This document shows positions 1 through 9,292 of a DNA stretch of 64,000 nt, piece after piece (position 1 is the first letter of the stretch; every line of letters begins with the position of its first letter). Under the pieces are notes generated by a model. That model searched no databases. It worked only from the letters and a program-made list of their open reading frames with translations, and was not told the origin of the DNA. Origin of the DNA: Chromatiales bacterium (lineage in GTDB: Bacteria > Pseudomonadota > Gammaproteobacteria > Chromatiales > Chromatiaceae). A program made the translations under genes and the position numbers. The stretch is from the NCBI GenBank assembly GCA_028280505.1, contig JANQLO010000078.1:1-64000 (forward strand). The letters run 5' to 3'.

Positions 1-1
1 G

Positions 2-151
2 GAGGGTGTCGAGATGGTGATGCCTGGCGACAATGTGAAGATGACGGTGAAGCTGATTGCGCCGATTGCGATGGACGAAGGTCTGCGCTTTGCAATCCGC
101 GAGGGTGGCCGTACTGTCGGCGCCGGCGTCGTCGCTAAGATTATCGAGTGA
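2..151 (+). CDS. tuf: Elongation factor Tu, C-terminal fragment (window edge)
   Basis: The reading frame enters from the left edge and encodes the last 49 residues of EF-Tu. It contains the domain III signature [11 protein letters not shown] and ends in [12 protein letters not shown]-Tu is the GTPase that delivers aminoacyl-tRNA to the ribosome. The gene is cut only by the window edge and shows no sign of damage. It sits 5 nt before rpsJ, the usual str-to-S10 operon junction in Gammaproteobacteria, so co-transcription with the S10 genes is likely. Confidence 0.97.
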   Translation, partial: EGVEMVMPGDNVKMTVKLIAPIAMDEGLRFAIREGGRTVGAGVVAKIIE

Positions 152-156
152 TATCA

Positions 157-468
157 ATGACCAATCAGCGTATTCGTATTCGTCTGAAGTCCTTCGATCA
201 TCGGCTGATCGATCAGTCCGCACGCGAGATCGTCGATACCGCGAAGCGGACCGGCGCCCAGGTGTTGGGCCCGATTCCGCTGCCGACCAAGAAGGAGCGT
301 TTTACCGTACTGATCTCGCCGCATGTCAACAAAGACGCGCGCGATCAGTATGAGATTCGTACCCACAAGCGTCTGATGGACATCGTGGATCCGACCGATA
401 AGACGGTCGATGCGTTGATGAAGCTCGATCTGGCGGCGGGTGTTGATGTTCAGATCAAACTGAACTGA
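157..468 (+). CDS. rpsJ: 30S ribosomal protein S10
   Basis: Encodes 103 residues, the normal S10 length. S10 is a 30S head protein that also acts as NusE in transcription antitermination. It starts at ATG 157 ([19 protein letters not shown]). An in-frame GTG at 148 overlaps the tuf stop and would add only three residues, so it is rejected. The conserved loop with [15 protein letters not shown] and the HKRLMDI segment are present. First gene of the S10 operon, 10 nt before rplC. No S10 leader of the kind bound by L4 can be seen because tuf lies directly upstream. Confidence 0.98.
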   Translation: MTNQRIRIRLKSFDHRLIDQSAREIVDTAKRTGAQVLGPIPLPTKKERFTVLISPHVNKDARDQYEIRTHKRLMDIVDPTDKTVDALMKLDLAAGVDVQIKLN

Positions 469-478
469 GGTTAGTGAG

Positions 479-1123
479 ATGGCGATTGGAGTGGTAGGCC
501 GCAAGGCAGGCATGACCCGCGTCTTTACCGACGAAGGCGTCTCCGTGCCGGTAACGGTTATCGAGGTCGAGCCGAACCGGGTGACCCAGGTACGTACGAG
601 CGACAACGACGGCTACGGGGCCATTCAGGTCACGGTTGGCAACAAAAAGGCGTCACGGCTGAACAAGCCGATGGCCGGGCATTATGCCAAGGCCGGTGTC
701 GAGGCCGGACGGGGGCTCTGGGAGTTTCGTCTCGATGGTGCCGATGCGCCCGAGGTCGGTAGCGAAATCAACGCCGGCATTTTCGAGAACGGCCAGAAAG
801 TCGATGTTTGCGGAACCAGTCGCGGTAAGGGTTTCCAGGGCGGCGTGAAGCGTCACAACTTCCGTACCCAGGACGCGACCCACGGTAACTCGTTGTCGCA
901 TCGCGCGCCGGGTTCGATCGGTCAGTGTCAGACCCCGGGCCGTGTGTTCAAAGGCAAGAAGATGGCCGGGCACATGGGTGCGGAACGCAGCACCACCCAG
1001 AGCATCGAGGTCGTAAGGGTCGACACCGACCGCAATCTGTTGCTGGTCAAAGGCGCGGTACCGGGTGCGCCGGGTAGCGACGTGGTGATCACGCCTGCGA
1101 TCAAACTGAAGAACAAGGGTTAA
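479..1123 (+). CDS. rplC: 50S ribosomal protein L3
   Basis: Encodes 214 residues, normal for bacterial L3, an early assembly protein that reaches toward the peptidyl transferase centre. The start [16 protein letters not shown] and the central [11 protein letters not shown] plus [15 protein letters not shown] segment are family hallmarks; the HGN(S/Q)LSHR region includes the Gln that is methylated in E. coli but here reads Ser at HGNSLSHR. Second gene of the S10 operon, 4 nt before rplD. Start ATG 479 follows the short purine stretch GAGGTTAGTGAG. Confidence 0.98.
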   Translation: MAIGVVGRKAGMTRVFTDEGVSVPVTVIEVEPNRVTQVRTSDNDGYGAIQVTVGNKKASRLNKPMAGHYAKAGVEAGRGLWEFRLDGADAPEVGSEINAGIFENGQKVDVCGTSRGKGFQGGVKRHNFRTQDATHGNSLSHRAPGSIGQCQTPGRVFKGKKMAGHMGAERSTTQSIEVVRVDTDRNLLLVKGAVPGAPGSDVVITPAIKLKNKG

Positions 1124-1127
1124 GCGC

Positions 1128-1730
1128 ATGGACCTGAACGTACAAGGGGGTTCCAGCATCCAGGTCTCTGACGTGGTGTTTGGCGCCGACTACAAAGAAT
1201 CGCTGGTACACCAGGTCGTGGTTGCGTATATGGCCGCTGCCCGTGCCGGTAGCAAAGCGCAAAAGAATCGGTCGGCGGTCAGTGGTGGCGGTATCAAACC
1301 GTTTCGCCAGAAAGGTACCGGCCGCGCGCGTCAGGGCACGATTCGCAGCCCGATCATGCGTACCGGCGGCGTGACCTTCGCGGCCCAGCCGCGCAGTTAT
1401 GAACAGAAGGTCAACCGTAAGATGTATCGCGGTGCGTTGCGCTCGATTTTGTCCGAGTTGGTACGCCAGGAACGTTTGCTCGTGGTCGACGATTTCAGTG
1501 TGTCGGCGCCCAAAACCAAAGAGCTGCTTGCCAAGCTCGGTGAAATGGACGCCAGCGATGCGTTGATCATCACCGAAGGCTTTGACGAGAACCTGATGTT
1601 GGCCAGCCGCAATCTGTATCACGTCGATGCGCGTTCGTTGAACGAGATCGATCCGGTCAGTCTGATCGGTTTTGATAAGGTTGTGATCACCGCTGCGGCG
1701 TTGAAGGCACTCGAGGAGAAACTGGCATGA
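1128..1730 (+). CDS. rplD: 50S ribosomal protein L4
   Basis: Encodes 200 residues matching the L4/L1e family. The extended loop with [19 protein letters not shown] lines the polypeptide exit tunnel. In E. coli L4 is also the repressor of the S10 operon. The C-terminal Rossmann-like part ([38 protein letters not shown]) is intact. The stop overlaps the rplW start by 4 nt (ATGA), which implies translational coupling. Confidence 0.98.
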   Translation: MDLNVQGGSSIQVSDVVFGADYKESLVHQVVVAYMAAARAGSKAQKNRSAVSGGGIKPFRQKGTGRARQGTIRSPIMRTGGVTFAAQPRSYEQKVNRKMYRGALRSILSELVRQERLLVVDDFSVSAPKTKELLAKLGEMDASDALIITEGFDENLMLASRNLYHVDARSLNEIDPVSLIGFDKVVITAAALKALEEKLA

Positions 1731-2026
1731 GCAAAGAACGCTTGATGAACATTCTGCTGAGCCCGGTCGTCTCCGAAAAAAGCGCCATGGCCGCCGACAG
1801 TTCGAACCAGTTCGCGTTCAAGGTGATGGCGGATGCCACCAAGCCGGAAATCGCGCAGGCGGTCGAGCTGATGTTCGACGTCAAGGTGGAGCACGTGCGC
1901 ACGGTCAACGTCAAGGGTAAACAGAAGCGCTTCGGCGCCATGCTCGGCCAGCGAAACAATTGGAAGAAAGCGTACGTTCGCCTGGAACAGGGGCACGATA
2001 TCGATTTCGCCGGCGGCGGCGCCTGA
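1727..2026 (+). CDS. rplW: 50S ribosomal protein L23
   Basis: Encodes 99 residues, normal for L23. L23 sits at the tunnel exit and is the docking site for trigger factor and SRP. The start [19 protein letters not shown] and the RNA-binding arm [25 protein letters not shown] are typical. It overlaps the rplD stop by 4 nt and is followed 32 nt later by rplB. Confidence 0.98.
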   Translation: MSKERLMNILLSPVVSEKSAMAADSSNQFAFKVMADATKPEIAQAVELMFDVKVEHVRTVNVKGKQKRFGAMLGQRNNWKKAYVRLEQGHDIDFAGGGA

Positions 2027-2058
2027 ACGCGGTCGCGGATTAGCTAACGGATAGAACA

Positions 2059-2886
2059 ATGGCAATCGTCAAGACAAAACCGACATCACCGGGCCGTCGT
2101 CACGTCGTCCAGGTCAAAAGCGAAGGGCTGCACAAAGGTCAGCCGCACGCTGCGCTGGTCGCGAAAAAAAGCAAAAGCGGTGGTCGCAATAACGGCGGCC
2201 GCATTACGACTCGGCACAAGGGTGGTGGCCACAAGCAGCGCTATCGTGTCATCGATTTCAAACGTGACAAGGATGGTGTGCCCGGTATCGTCGAGCGTAT
2301 CGAATACGATCCGAACCGAACCGCGCACATCGCTTTGATCAAGTACCTCGATGGCGAGCGTCGTTACATCATCGCACCGGCCGGGTTGAAGGTCGGTAGC
2401 GAGATTCGCTCCGGCCTGGAAGCGCCGATCGCGCCGGGTAACAGCATGGCGCTGCGCAATATCCCGGTTGGCAGCACGGTACATTGCATTGAGCTGAAGA
2501 TTGGCAAAGGTGCGCAACTGGCGCGTAGCGCTGGTGCCTCGGCCCAGTTGGTGGCACGTGAAGGCGAGTACGCGACCTTGCGTCTGCGTTCCGGCGAGAT
2601 GCGTAAAGTGCATGCCGATTGCCGCGCGACCCTCGGTGCCGCGAGCAATTCCGAACATAACCTGCGTAAGCTAGGCAAGGCGGGCGCCAGCCGCTGGCGC
2701 GGCGTTCGTCCGACGGTGCGTGGGGTGGTCATGAACCCGGTCGATCACCCGCATGGCGGTGGTGAGGGCCGGACTTCCGGTGGCCGGCATCCGGTCAGCC
2801 CCTGGGGTACGCCGACCAAGGGTTTCAAGACACGTTCGAACAAGCGTACCGACAAGTTCATCGTGCGCGATCGTCGTCGCAAGTAA
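2059..2886 (+). CDS. rplB: 50S ribosomal protein L2
   Basis: Encodes 275 residues, the usual L2 length. L2 is needed for subunit joining and peptidyl transferase function. The N-terminal [19 protein letters not shown] patch and the C-terminal [18 protein letters not shown], which contains the catalytically important conserved His, are both intact. Next gene rpsS begins 22 nt downstream. Confidence 0.98.
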   Translation: MAIVKTKPTSPGRRHVVQVKSEGLHKGQPHAALVAKKSKSGGRNNGGRITTRHKGGGHKQRYRVIDFKRDKDGVPGIVERIEYDPNRTAHIALIKYLDGERRYIIAPAGLKVGSEIRSGLEAPIAPGNSMALRNIPVGSTVHCIELKIGKGAQLARSAGASAQLVAREGEYATLRLRSGEMRKVHADCRATLGAASNSEHNLRKLGKAGASRWRGVRPTVRGVVMNPVDHPHGGGEGRTSGGRHPVSPWGTPTKGFKTRSNKRTDKFIVRDRRRK

Positions 2887-2908
2887 TTAGGTGAGAGGTT
2901 AGAAGGCA

Positions 2909-3181
2909 ATGCCACGTTCCATTCGCAAAGGTCCTTTTATTGATCTCCACCTGCAGAAGAAGGTGGATACCGCGCGCGAGGCCAACGATCGCCGTCCGAT
3001 CAAGACCTGGTCGCGTCGCTCGATGGTCAGCCCCGATATGGTCGGCCTGACGATCGCGGTACATAACGGGAAGCAGCATGTTCCGGTTCTGATTTCCGAG
3101 AACATGGTTGGCCATAAACTCGGTGAATTCGCGCTGACCCGCAATTATCGCGGTCATACGGCGGATAAGAAGTCGCGGTAA
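2909..3181 (+). CDS. rpsS: 30S ribosomal protein S19
   Basis: Encodes 90 residues. S19 forms a head complex with S13 near the A site. The signature [19 protein letters not shown] and the closing [19 protein letters not shown] are typical. It starts at ATG 2909 after the sequence GAGAGGTTAGAAGGCA, which carries a good ribosome binding site. rplV follows 10 nt later. Confidence 0.98.
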   Translation: MPRSIRKGPFIDLHLQKKVDTAREANDRRPIKTWSRRSMVSPDMVGLTIAVHNGKQHVPVLISENMVGHKLGEFALTRNYRGHTADKKSR

Positions 3182-3191
3182 GGAGAGAGGC

Positions 3192-3524
3192 ATGCAAGCT
3201 GTAGCGAAACTGCGCTTCGCGCGCATCTCGGCACAAAAGGGTCGCTTGGTGGCCGATCAGATCCGCGGCCTGCCGGTGGAGCAGGCGCTGAACCTGTTGG
3301 CGTTCAGCAACAAGAAGGGTGCCGCGATGATGAAGAAAGTGCTGGACTCGGCCGTGGCCAACGCCGAGAACAATGAAGGCGCCGATGTCGATGAATTGAA
3401 GGTTAAAGCCGTGTGTGTTGACGAAGGTCCGACCATGAAGCGCATCCGTGCGCGGGCCAAGGGTCGTGCCGCTCGTATCCTCAAGCGCACCAGCCATATC
3501 ACCGTCACGGTGGCGGACGAGTAA
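3192..3524 (+). CDS. rplV: 50S ribosomal protein L22
   Basis: Encodes 110 residues, the standard size. L22 lines the constriction of the exit tunnel with its beta-hairpin; [21 protein letters not shown] is the C-terminal hairpin and strand. Alterations there give macrolide resistance in other species, and no such deletion is seen. RBS AAGGAGAGAGGC lies just before ATG 3192. rpsC starts 13 nt after the stop. Confidence 0.98.
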   Translation: MQAVAKLRFARISAQKGRLVADQIRGLPVEQALNLLAFSNKKGAAMMKKVLDSAVANAENNEGADVDELKVKAVCVDEGPTMKRIRARAKGRAARILKRTSHITVTVADE

Positions 3525-3537
3525 GCGGACAAGAACT

Positions 3538-4221
3538 ATGGGACAAAAAGTACATCCTAACGGCATTCGCCTCGGAATCGTGTCCGATTGGACCTCGAAG
3601 TGGTATGCCGACAGCAAGAACTATGCGGATTTGCTCAACACCGATCTCGAGGTGCGTGACTTCCTCAAGAACAAGTTGAAGCAGGCCTCGGTCAGTCGTA
3701 TCCAGATCGACCGCCCGGCCAAGAATGCGCATATCACCATTCATACCGCACGCCCGGGTTTGGTTATCGGAAAGAAGGGTGAGGATATCGATGCGCTGCG
3801 CAAAGAGGTTGCTGTGCGTATGGGGATTCCGGTGCATATCAGCATCGAAGAGATCCGTAAGCCGGAACTGGATGCGCAACTGGTTGCCGAGAGTATCGCG
3901 CAACAGCTCGAGCGTCGGATCATGTTTCGTCGCGCAATGAAGCGTGCCGTGCAGAACACGATGCGTTTGGGTGCCCAGGGCATCAAAGTCAATATCGCCG
4001 GCCGTCTGAACGGTGCGGAGATCGCCCGTAGCGAGTGGTACCGTGAGGGACGCGTGCCGCTGCACACTTTGCGTGCCGATATCGATTACGGTTTCGCCGA
4101 GGCCTTGACCACCTACGGCATCATTGGCGTGAAGACCTGGATCTTCAAGGGCGAAGTATTCGGCGATCGCGAGGAAGAACAAGAAGCGCAGGCGCCGGCC
4201 AAAGGCGCGCCGCGGGGTTAA
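3538..4221 (+). CDS. rpsC: 30S ribosomal protein S3
   Basis: Encodes 227 residues. S3 lies at the mRNA entry channel and contributes to helicase activity. The start is ATG 3538, giving [15 protein letters not shown]; a longer in-frame extension to 3448 overlaps rplV and lacks family similarity. The KH domain with [14 protein letters not shown] (about residues 75-90) and the C-terminal domain with [19 protein letters not shown] are intact. The tail ([15 protein letters not shown]) is acidic and low-complexity, as is common in the family. Confidence 0.98.
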   Translation: MGQKVHPNGIRLGIVSDWTSKWYADSKNYADLLNTDLEVRDFLKNKLKQASVSRIQIDRPAKNAHITIHTARPGLVIGKKGEDIDALRKEVAVRMGIPVHISIEEIRKPELDAQLVAESIAQQLERRIMFRRAMKRAVQNTMRLGAQGIKVNIAGRLNGAEIARSEWYREGRVPLHTLRADIDYGFAEALTTYGIIGVKTWIFKGEVFGDREEEQEAQAPAKGAPRG

Positions 4222-4229
4222 CGTAGAAG

Positions 4230-4643
4230 ATGTTACAGCCAAAACGTACCAAGTTCCGGAAGCAGATGAAGGGCCGCAATCGCGGTCTGGCGCAGTCCGG
4301 CAATAAAGTCAGCTTCGGCGAATTCGGCCTTAAGGCCACCGGTCGCGGCCGCATTACGGCACGTCAGATCGAGGCCGCCCGTCGTACCATCACCCGTACC
4401 GTGAAGCGTGGCGGCAAGCTTTGGATTCGCGTGTTCCCGGACAAGCCGATCTCGAAGAAACCGCTCGAGGTTCGCATGGGCAAAGGTAAAGGTAACGTCG
4501 AATATTGGGTGGCTCAGATCCAGCCGGGCCGCATGCTTTATGAGATTGAGGGCGTGGACGAAGAGTTGGCACGTGAGGCATTTGCGCTCGCCGCGGCCAA
4601 ACTGCCGGTTCAGACCACCTTCGTGAAACGGATGATCCTGTGA
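4230..4643 (+). CDS. rplP: 50S ribosomal protein L16
   Basis: Encodes 137 residues, the normal length. L16 helps organise the A-site tRNA elbow region of the 50S. The N-terminus [19 protein letters not shown] and the [13 protein letters not shown] motif are diagnostic; the conserved Arg hydroxylated in E. coli lies at [19 protein letters not shown]. The stop TGA overlaps the rpmC ATG by one base. Confidence 0.98.
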   Translation: MLQPKRTKFRKQMKGRNRGLAQSGNKVSFGEFGLKATGRGRITARQIEAARRTITRTVKRGGKLWIRVFPDKPISKKPLEVRMGKGKGNVEYWVAQIQPGRMLYEIEGVDEELAREAFALAAAKLPVQTTFVKRMIL

Positions 4644-4843
4644 TGAATGCGTCGGAACTCAGAGACAAAACTCAGGCGGAGCTGCGCGAGCAGCTACACG
4701 AATTGCTCAAAGAGCAGTTCAATCTGCGTATGCAGCGCGGTACCGGGCAGTTCTCCCGTCCGCACCTGATGAAGGATGTGCGGCGTAACATCGCACGCGT
4801 CAAGACGGTAATGAATCAGAAGCGCCAGGCAGGTGAAGCATGA
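4643..4843 (+). CDS. rpmC: 50S ribosomal protein L29
   Basis: Encodes 66 residues from ATG 4643 ([14 protein letters not shown]). A GTG at 4640 would add one Met, but the ATG overlapping the rplP stop is preferred. L29 is a two-helix hairpin protein at the tunnel exit next to L23. It contains the typical LFNLR-like segment [13 protein letters not shown]. The stop overlaps the rpsQ start by 4 nt (ATGA), so rplP, rpmC and rpsQ are probably translationally coupled. Confidence 0.96.
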   Translation: MNASELRDKTQAELREQLHELLKEQFNLRMQRGTGQFSRPHLMKDVRRNIARVKTVMNQKRQAGEA

Positions 4844-5103
4844 GCGAGCAGCAGGCAGTCGAAAACCGCACCCTGCAGGGTCGCGTGGTCAGCGACAAGA
4901 TGGACAAAGGCATCACCGTGATGGTCGAGCGTCGGGTGAAGCACCCGATCTACGGTAAGTTCGTGCGCAAGTCGACCAAAGTGCATGCGCACGATGAAAA
5001 CAACGAATGCCAGATCGGCGACGTTGTTGTAGTCGAGCAATGTCGACCTTTGTCGAAGACCAAGAAGTGGCGCTTCATCAAGCTCGTCGAGCGCGCGAGT
5101 TGA
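4840..5103 (+). CDS. rpsQ: 30S ribosomal protein S17
   Basis: Encodes 87 residues, normal for S17, an early 16S-binding OB-fold protein. Family motifs include [18 protein letters not shown] and [16 protein letters not shown], then [14 protein letters not shown]. Last gene of the S10 operon as defined in E. coli. It is separated from rplN by 40 nt, where the spc operon begins; no clear promoter is visible there. Confidence 0.98.
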   Translation: MSEQQAVENRTLQGRVVSDKMDKGITVMVERRVKHPIYGKFVRKSTKVHAHDENNECQIGDVVVVEQCRPLSKTKKWRFIKLVERAS

Positions 5104-5143
5104 TTAAGAGAATCTACGAAATAGAATTTGTTGGGGTAGTGTC

Positions 5144-5512
5144 ATGATCCAGATGCAATCTTTACTGAACGTCGCCGACAACAGTGGCGCGCGTCGCGTT
5201 CAGTGCATCAAAGTGCTGGGGGGTTCCCATCGGCGCTACGCCGGGATTGGGGATGTCATCAAGGTGTCGATCAAGGACGCCAACCCGCGCGGCAAGGTAA
5301 AGAAAGGCGATGTGTTCAATGCCGTTGTCGTCCGTACGCGCAAAGGTGTGCGTCGTCCTGATGGTTCGCTGATCCGTTTCGACGGCAATGCGGCGGTTTT
5401 ACTGAACAGCAAGCTCGAGCCGATCGGTACCCGTATCTTTGGCCCCGTGACCCGCGAACTGCGCAGCGAGCGTTTCATGAAGATCATTTCGCTCGCCCCC
5501 GAAGTGCTTTGA
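5144..5512 (+). CDS. rplN: 50S ribosomal protein L14
   Basis: Encodes 122 residues, the invariant L14 length. L14 forms an intersubunit bridge and is the binding site of the silencing factor RsfS. The start [19 protein letters not shown] and the [20 protein letters not shown] segment are family signatures. First gene of the spc operon. rplX follows 11 nt later. Confidence 0.98.
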   Translation: MIQMQSLLNVADNSGARRVQCIKVLGGSHRRYAGIGDVIKVSIKDANPRGKVKKGDVFNAVVVRTRKGVRRPDGSLIRFDGNAAVLLNSKLEPIGTRIFGPVTRELRSERFMKIISLAPEVL

Positions 5513-5523
5513 GGTAAACGAAG

Positions 5524-5841
5524 ATGGCAAGCAAAATCCGTAAAGGCGATGACGTCATCGTTCTGGCCGGCAAGGACAAGGGCAAGCGTGGCACTGTTCT
5601 GCGCGTACTCGAAGATCGTGTGGTCGTCGAAAACATCAATTTGGCACGCAAGCACGTGAAGCCGAACCCGAACAAGGGTGAGCAGGGCGGTATCGTCGAC
5701 AAAGAGATGCCGTTGCATGTGTCCAATGTGGCCGTGTACAACCCCGCCACCGACAAAGGCGAACGTTTGGGTTTCAAGACCCTCGATGACGGGCGCAAGG
5801 TGCGTGTATTCAAGTCCAACGGCGAAGTCGTTGACGTCTGA
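5524..5841 (+). CDS. rplX: 50S ribosomal protein L24
   Basis: Encodes 105 residues with an N-terminal KOW motif ([20 protein letters not shown]). L24 is one of the two initiators of 50S assembly. The downstream segment [19 protein letters not shown] is typical. rplE starts 10 nt after the stop. Confidence 0.98.
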   Translation: MASKIRKGDDVIVLAGKDKGKRGTVLRVLEDRVVVENINLARKHVKPNPNKGEQGGIVDKEMPLHVSNVAVYNPATDKGERLGFKTLDDGRKVRVFKSNGEVVDV

Positions 5842-5851
5842 GGCGATAGCA

Positions 5852-6388
5852 ATGGCAAGGCTCCAGGATCATTACAAAGAGAAGGTCGTTCCGCAGTTGA
5901 TGGAACAGTTCGGTTACAGCACTGTGATGCAGGTACCGCGGATCGAGAAAATCACCCTCAACATGGGCGTCGGCGAGGCCGTCGGCGACAAGAAGGTGAT
6001 GGAATTCGCCGTGGGCGATATGCAGAAGATCGCCGGGCAAAAGCCGGTGGTCACCAAGGCCAAGAAATCGGTTGCGGGCTTCAAGATTCGCGACGGTTGG
6101 CCTATCGGCTGCAAAGTCACGCTGCGCCGCGAGCGCATGTATGAGTTTCTCGACCGTCTGATCAATATTTCGATCCCGCGTATCCGCGACTTTCGCGGTC
6201 TGAGCCCCAAGTCGTTCGACGGCCGTGGTAACTACAGCATGGGCGTCAAGGAACAGATCATTTTTCCGGAAGTCGAGTACGACAAGGTCGACGCGCTGCG
6301 TGGTATGGACATCACCATTACGACGTCGGCGGCGAACGACGAGGAGTGCCGTGCACTACTCGACGGCTTCAATTTCCCGTTCAAGTAA
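5852..6388 (+). CDS. rplE: 50S ribosomal protein L5
   Basis: Encodes 178 residues from ATG 5852 ([18 protein letters not shown]). A longer in-frame extension to 5678 overlaps rplX and is rejected. L5 binds 5S rRNA and contacts the 30S head (bridge B1b). Conserved segments are [28 protein letters not shown] and [18 protein letters not shown]. rpsN starts 14 nt downstream. Confidence 0.98.
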   Translation: MARLQDHYKEKVVPQLMEQFGYSTVMQVPRIEKITLNMGVGEAVGDKKVMEFAVGDMQKIAGQKPVVTKAKKSVAGFKIRDGWPIGCKVTLRRERMYEFLDRLINISIPRIRDFRGLSPKSFDGRGNYSMGVKEQIIFPEVEYDKVDALRGMDITITTSAANDEECRALLDGFNFPFK

Positions 6389-6402
6389 ATCGGCGAATCA
6401 AC

Positions 6403-6708
6403 ATGGCAAAAAAGAGCATGTGGGCCCGTGAGGTCAAGCGCGCAAAGAAGGTGGCTCGATACGCCAACAAGCGTGCGGAGTTGAAGGCGATCATCAACGA
6501 TCGCTCCAAGTCTCCGGAAGAGGTAGACGCCGCAGTGGTCGCGTTGCAGAAGCTGCCGCGCGACGCTAGTCCGGCGCGCCAGCAGCGCCGTTGCCGGGTG
6601 TCCGGTCGGCCGCACGCGGTCTATCGTAAGTTCGGTCTTTGTCGTAACAAATTGCGTGAAGCCGCGATGCGTGGCGACGTGCCCGGTTTGAAGAAAGCCA
6701 GCTGGTAA
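6403..6708 (+). CDS. rpsN: 30S ribosomal protein S14 (C-minus form)
   Basis: Encodes 101 residues from ATG 6403 ([16 protein letters not shown]). It is the long zinc-free form: the CxxC pairs of the short form are absent, while [19 protein letters not shown] and the C-terminal [13 protein letters not shown] are present. This form is usual in Gammaproteobacteria. It is followed by an unusually long 118-nt gap with a terminator-like hairpin before rpsH. Confidence 0.97.
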   Translation: MAKKSMWAREVKRAKKVARYANKRAELKAIINDRSKSPEEVDAAVVALQKLPRDASPARQQRRCRVSGRPHAVYRKFGLCRNKLREAAMRGDVPGLKKASW

Positions 6709-6749
6709 AACCGGCTAGCATTTCCCCTTCAATTCGGCTATATTGCGCG

Positions 6750-6773
6750 GCTCCCTCGAGTAGGGGGCTTTTT
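6750..6773 (+). terminator. Terminator-like hairpin inside the spc operon
   Basis: GCTCCCT (6750-6756) can pair with AGGGGGC (6762-6768) around a 5-nt loop, with one G-U pair, and is followed at once by TTTTT. This has the form of an intrinsic terminator or attenuator in the rpsN-rpsH gap. A TATATT sequence at 6739-6744 just upstream resembles a -10 box but has no convincing -35. The downstream genes must still be expressed, so partial termination or attenuation is more likely than full termination. Confidence 0.5.
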
Positions 6774-6826
6774 CGTGAACCGGTATCGCGCCCAACAAGG
6801 GTGGACTGACCAAAAGGAGTCTCATA

Positions 6827-7222
6827 ATGAGCATGTCAGATCCGATTGCGGATATGCTGACCCGCATCCGCAACGGCCAGGCCGCCGGCAAGGCGGCTAT
6901 TCGCATTCCTGCCTCCAAGCAGAAGAACGCCTTGGCCCAAGTCCTCAAAGACGAGGGCTATATCATCGACTTCGGTCCCGCCGAGATGAACGGCAAGCCG
7001 GCCATCGAGGTTACCCTGAAGTACTTCCAGGGCCAGCCGGTTATCGATTACATCAAGCGTGTCAGCCGTCCCGGTTTGCGTATTTACAAGAGTCGCGAGG
7101 AGTTGCCGAAGGTCCGTGGCGGTCTCGGTATCGCGATCGTATCCACCTCCAAAGGTGTGATGACCGACCGTGAGGCCCGTAAGCAGGGCCATGGCGGCGA
7201 AGTCATCGCCTACGTAGCCTGA
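6827..7222 (+). CDS. rpsH: 30S ribosomal protein S8
   Basis: Encodes 131 residues starting [19 protein letters not shown]8 is a primary 16S binder and, in E. coli, the translational repressor of the spc operon. The C-terminal [20 protein letters not shown] is the RNA-binding signature. A strong RBS (AAAAGGAG) precedes ATG 6827; a second ATG at 6833 would remove two residues. It follows the 118-nt gap after rpsN. Confidence 0.98.
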   Translation: MSMSDPIADMLTRIRNGQAAGKAAIRIPASKQKNALAQVLKDEGYIIDFGPAEMNGKPAIEVTLKYFQGQPVIDYIKRVSRPGLRIYKSREELPKVRGGLGIAIVSTSKGVMTDREARKQGHGGEVIAYVA

Positions 7223-7233
7223 CGGAGGTTGTC

Positions 7234-7761
7234 ATGTCACGTATTGCAAAAGCACCGATCACCGTTGGCAAGGGCGTCGAGGTCAAAATCGATGGCCAGC
7301 ATGTCAGCGTCAAGGGTGGCAAGGGCTCGATGGAACTGGATGTGCACCCGACCGTCTCGGTCAAGTTGGATGATGGCGTCGTGAGCGTCACCCCAGCCAA
7401 TGACTCCGCGTGGGCCATGGCCGGTACCATGCGTGCGCTGTTGAGCAACATGGTTTGGGGTTGTGGCGAGGGCTTCGAAAAGAAACTGCAATTGGTCGGC
7501 GTCGGTTATCGCGCCCAGGCCAAAGGCAAAGTGCTGAACCTCAGCCTCGGTTTCTCCCACCCGATCGATTATCCGGTGCCGGAAGGTATCAAGATCGATA
7601 CGCCGTCGCAGACCGAGATCGTGGTCTCCGGCAGCGACAAGCAGGCGGTTGGCCAAGTGGCCGCCGAGATTCGCGCGTTCCGTCCGCCTGAGCCTTATAA
7701 GGGCAAAGGTGTTCGCTATGCGGATGAGCGCATCATCCGTAAAGAAGCGAAGAAGAAATAA
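7234..7761 (+). CDS. rplF: 50S ribosomal protein L6
   Basis: Encodes 175 residues with the two repeated L6 domains. The signature [14 protein letters not shown] near residue 150 is intact. L6 lies near the factor-binding centre of the 50S. Start [17 protein letters not shown] at ATG 7234 follows GACGGAGG. rplR follows 12 nt after the stop. Confidence 0.98.
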   Translation: MSRIAKAPITVGKGVEVKIDGQHVSVKGGKGSMELDVHPTVSVKLDDGVVSVTPANDSAWAMAGTMRALLSNMVWGCGEGFEKKLQLVGVGYRAQAKGKVLNLSLGFSHPIDYPVPEGIKIDTPSQTEIVVSGSDKQAVGQVAAEIRAFRPPEPYKGKGVRYADERIIRKEAKKK

Positions 7762-7773
7762 GGGGTTAGGACG

Positions 7774-8130
7774 ATGGATAAGAAGTCATCCCGTATGCGT
7801 CGCGCCCGTCGTGCGCGCGCCAAAATCAGTGAGTTGGGCGTTCATCGTCTGACCATTCATCGTACGCCGCGTCATATCTACGCGCAGATCATCGCCCCGA
7901 ATGGCGCCGAGGTGCTCGCGTCGGCATCGACGATGGATAAGACGATCGCCGCTGATCTCGAAGGTCATGCCGGCAATGCGGCCGCGGCTGCGGTGGTGGG
8001 CCGTCATGTTGCCCAGCGTGCAAAGGAAAAGGGTATCGAACGGGTCGCGTTCGATCGCTCCGGTTTTCGTTACCACGGTCGGGTGAAGGCCCTGGCCGAC
8101 GCTGCCCGCGAAGCCGGGCTCGAGTTCTAA
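7774..8130 (+). CDS. rplR: 50S ribosomal protein L18
   Basis: Encodes 118 residues. L18 binds 5S rRNA with L5. Motifs: basic N-terminus [22 protein letters not shown]-like [15 protein letters not shown], and the C-terminal [19 protein letters not shown]. Start ATG 7774 follows AAGGGGTTAGGACG. rpsE begins 12 nt downstream. Confidence 0.98.
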   Translation: MDKKSSRMRRARRARAKISELGVHRLTIHRTPRHIYAQIIAPNGAEVLASASTMDKTIAADLEGHAGNAAAAAVVGRHVAQRAKEKGIERVAFDRSGFRYHGRVKALADAAREAGLEF

Positions 8131-8142
8131 GGGGTCTGAACG

Positions 8143-8649
8143 ATGGCAAATTACGAAACTAAACCCGCCGGCGACGATCTGATTGAGAAGCTGATCGGCG
8201 TCAACCGGGTTGCCAAGGTGGTCAAAGGTGGCCGGGTGTTCGGCTTTGCAGCCTTGGTTGTGGTCGGTGACGGCAACGGCAAGGTCGGTTTCGGTACCGG
8301 TAAGGCCAAAGAGGTGCCGGTGGCGATCCAAAAGGCAATGGATATGGCCCGTCGTAATCTCAAGAGCGTCAAGCTGAAGAACGGAACCCTGCAGTACCCG
8401 CTGGTGGGTCGCCATGGCGCAGCCAAGGTGTTCATGAAGCCGGCCTCCGAAGGTACCGGCATCATCGCCGGCGGCGCGATGCGTGCGATCTTCGAGGTGG
8501 TCGGTGTGCATGATGTATTGGCCAAATGTATCGGCACCAACAATCCGATCAACGTGGTGCGTGCGACCATGAACGGTCTCGTCAATATGGACGATCCCGA
8601 ATACGTTGCAGCCAAGCGTGGAAAAACGGTCGAAGAGATTCTGGGGTAA
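8143..8649 (+). CDS. rpsE: 30S ribosomal protein S5
   Basis: Encodes 168 residues. S5 participates in decoding fidelity and mRNA unwinding at the entry channel. The double-stranded RNA-binding-like domain has [18 protein letters not shown], and the second domain contains [15 protein letters not shown] and [16 protein letters not shown]. Start ATG 8143, rpmD 6 nt after the stop. Confidence 0.98.
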   Translation: MANYETKPAGDDLIEKLIGVNRVAKVVKGGRVFGFAALVVVGDGNGKVGFGTGKAKEVPVAIQKAMDMARRNLKSVKLKNGTLQYPLVGRHGAAKVFMKPASEGTGIIAGGAMRAIFEVVGVHDVLAKCIGTNNPINVVRATMNGLVNMDDPEYVAAKRGKTVEEILG

Positions 8650-8655
8650 ACAGAC

Positions 8656-8847
8656 ATGGCCGACAAGAAAACAATGAAAGTCAAGCTCGTGCGCAGTGTG
8701 CACGGCCGTCTGGAAAAGCATCGCGCTTGCGTACGTGGGCTTGGTCTGCGTCGCCTACACCAGGTCGTCGAGGTAGAGGACACGCCGGCCACTCGCGGCA
8801 TGGTGAACAAGGTGTCCTACATGGTACAGCTCGTGGAGGAGGCCTAA
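8656..8847 (+). CDS. rpmD: 50S ribosomal protein L30
   Basis: Encodes 63 residues, close to the usual 58-60. L30 is a small 50S surface protein. The core [18 protein letters not shown] and [20 protein letters not shown] is clear, followed by [10 protein letters not shown]. The gene is close-packed: its stop is one base before the rplO ATG. Confidence 0.97.
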   Translation: MADKKTMKVKLVRSVHGRLEKHRACVRGLGLRRLHQVVEVEDTPATRGMVNKVSYMVQLVEEA

Positions 8848-8848
8848 A

Positions 8849-9283
8849 ATGCGCCTGAATTCACTCAAGCCCGCCGCCGGCAGCAAGCAAAATCGCAAGC
8901 GTGTCGGTCGTGGCATCGGTAGCGGTCTGGGCAAGACGGCCGGTCGTGGTCATAAAGGTCAGAAGTCGCGCTCCGGCGGTTATCACAAGGTCGGTTTCGA
9001 AGGCGGTCAAATGCCTTTGCAGCGTCGACTGCCGAAGGTCGGTTTCCGCTCCAAGCTGGCCCGCATGACCGGCGAGCTGCGTTTGAACGAGATCGCCAAA
9101 GTCGAAGGTGATGTTGTCGACATGGATGCCCTGCATCAGGCCGATATCCTGCCGATGTCGATCACCCGTGCGAAGGTGATCCTGTCCGGTACCATCGATC
9201 GTGCGGTCACTGTCCGCGGTATCGGGGTCACCAAGGGCGCGCGTGCGGCGATTGAAGCTGCGGGCGGCAAGGTCGAGGACTAA
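8849..9283 (+). CDS. rplO: 50S ribosomal protein L15
   Basis: Encodes 144 residues. L15 is a late-assembly protein with a glycine/arginine-rich N-terminal extension ([20 protein letters not shown]) that reaches into 23S rRNA. The [18 protein letters not shown] motif is diagnostic. It lies directly before secY, with a 9-nt gap, as in most bacteria. Confidence 0.98.
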   Translation: MRLNSLKPAAGSKQNRKRVGRGIGSGLGKTAGRGHKGQKSRSGGYHKVGFEGGQMPLQRRLPKVGFRSKLARMTGELRLNEIAKVEGDVVDMDALHQADILPMSITRAKVILSGTIDRAVTVRGIGVTKGARAAIEAAGGKVED

Positions 9284-9292
9284 GCGACAGCT

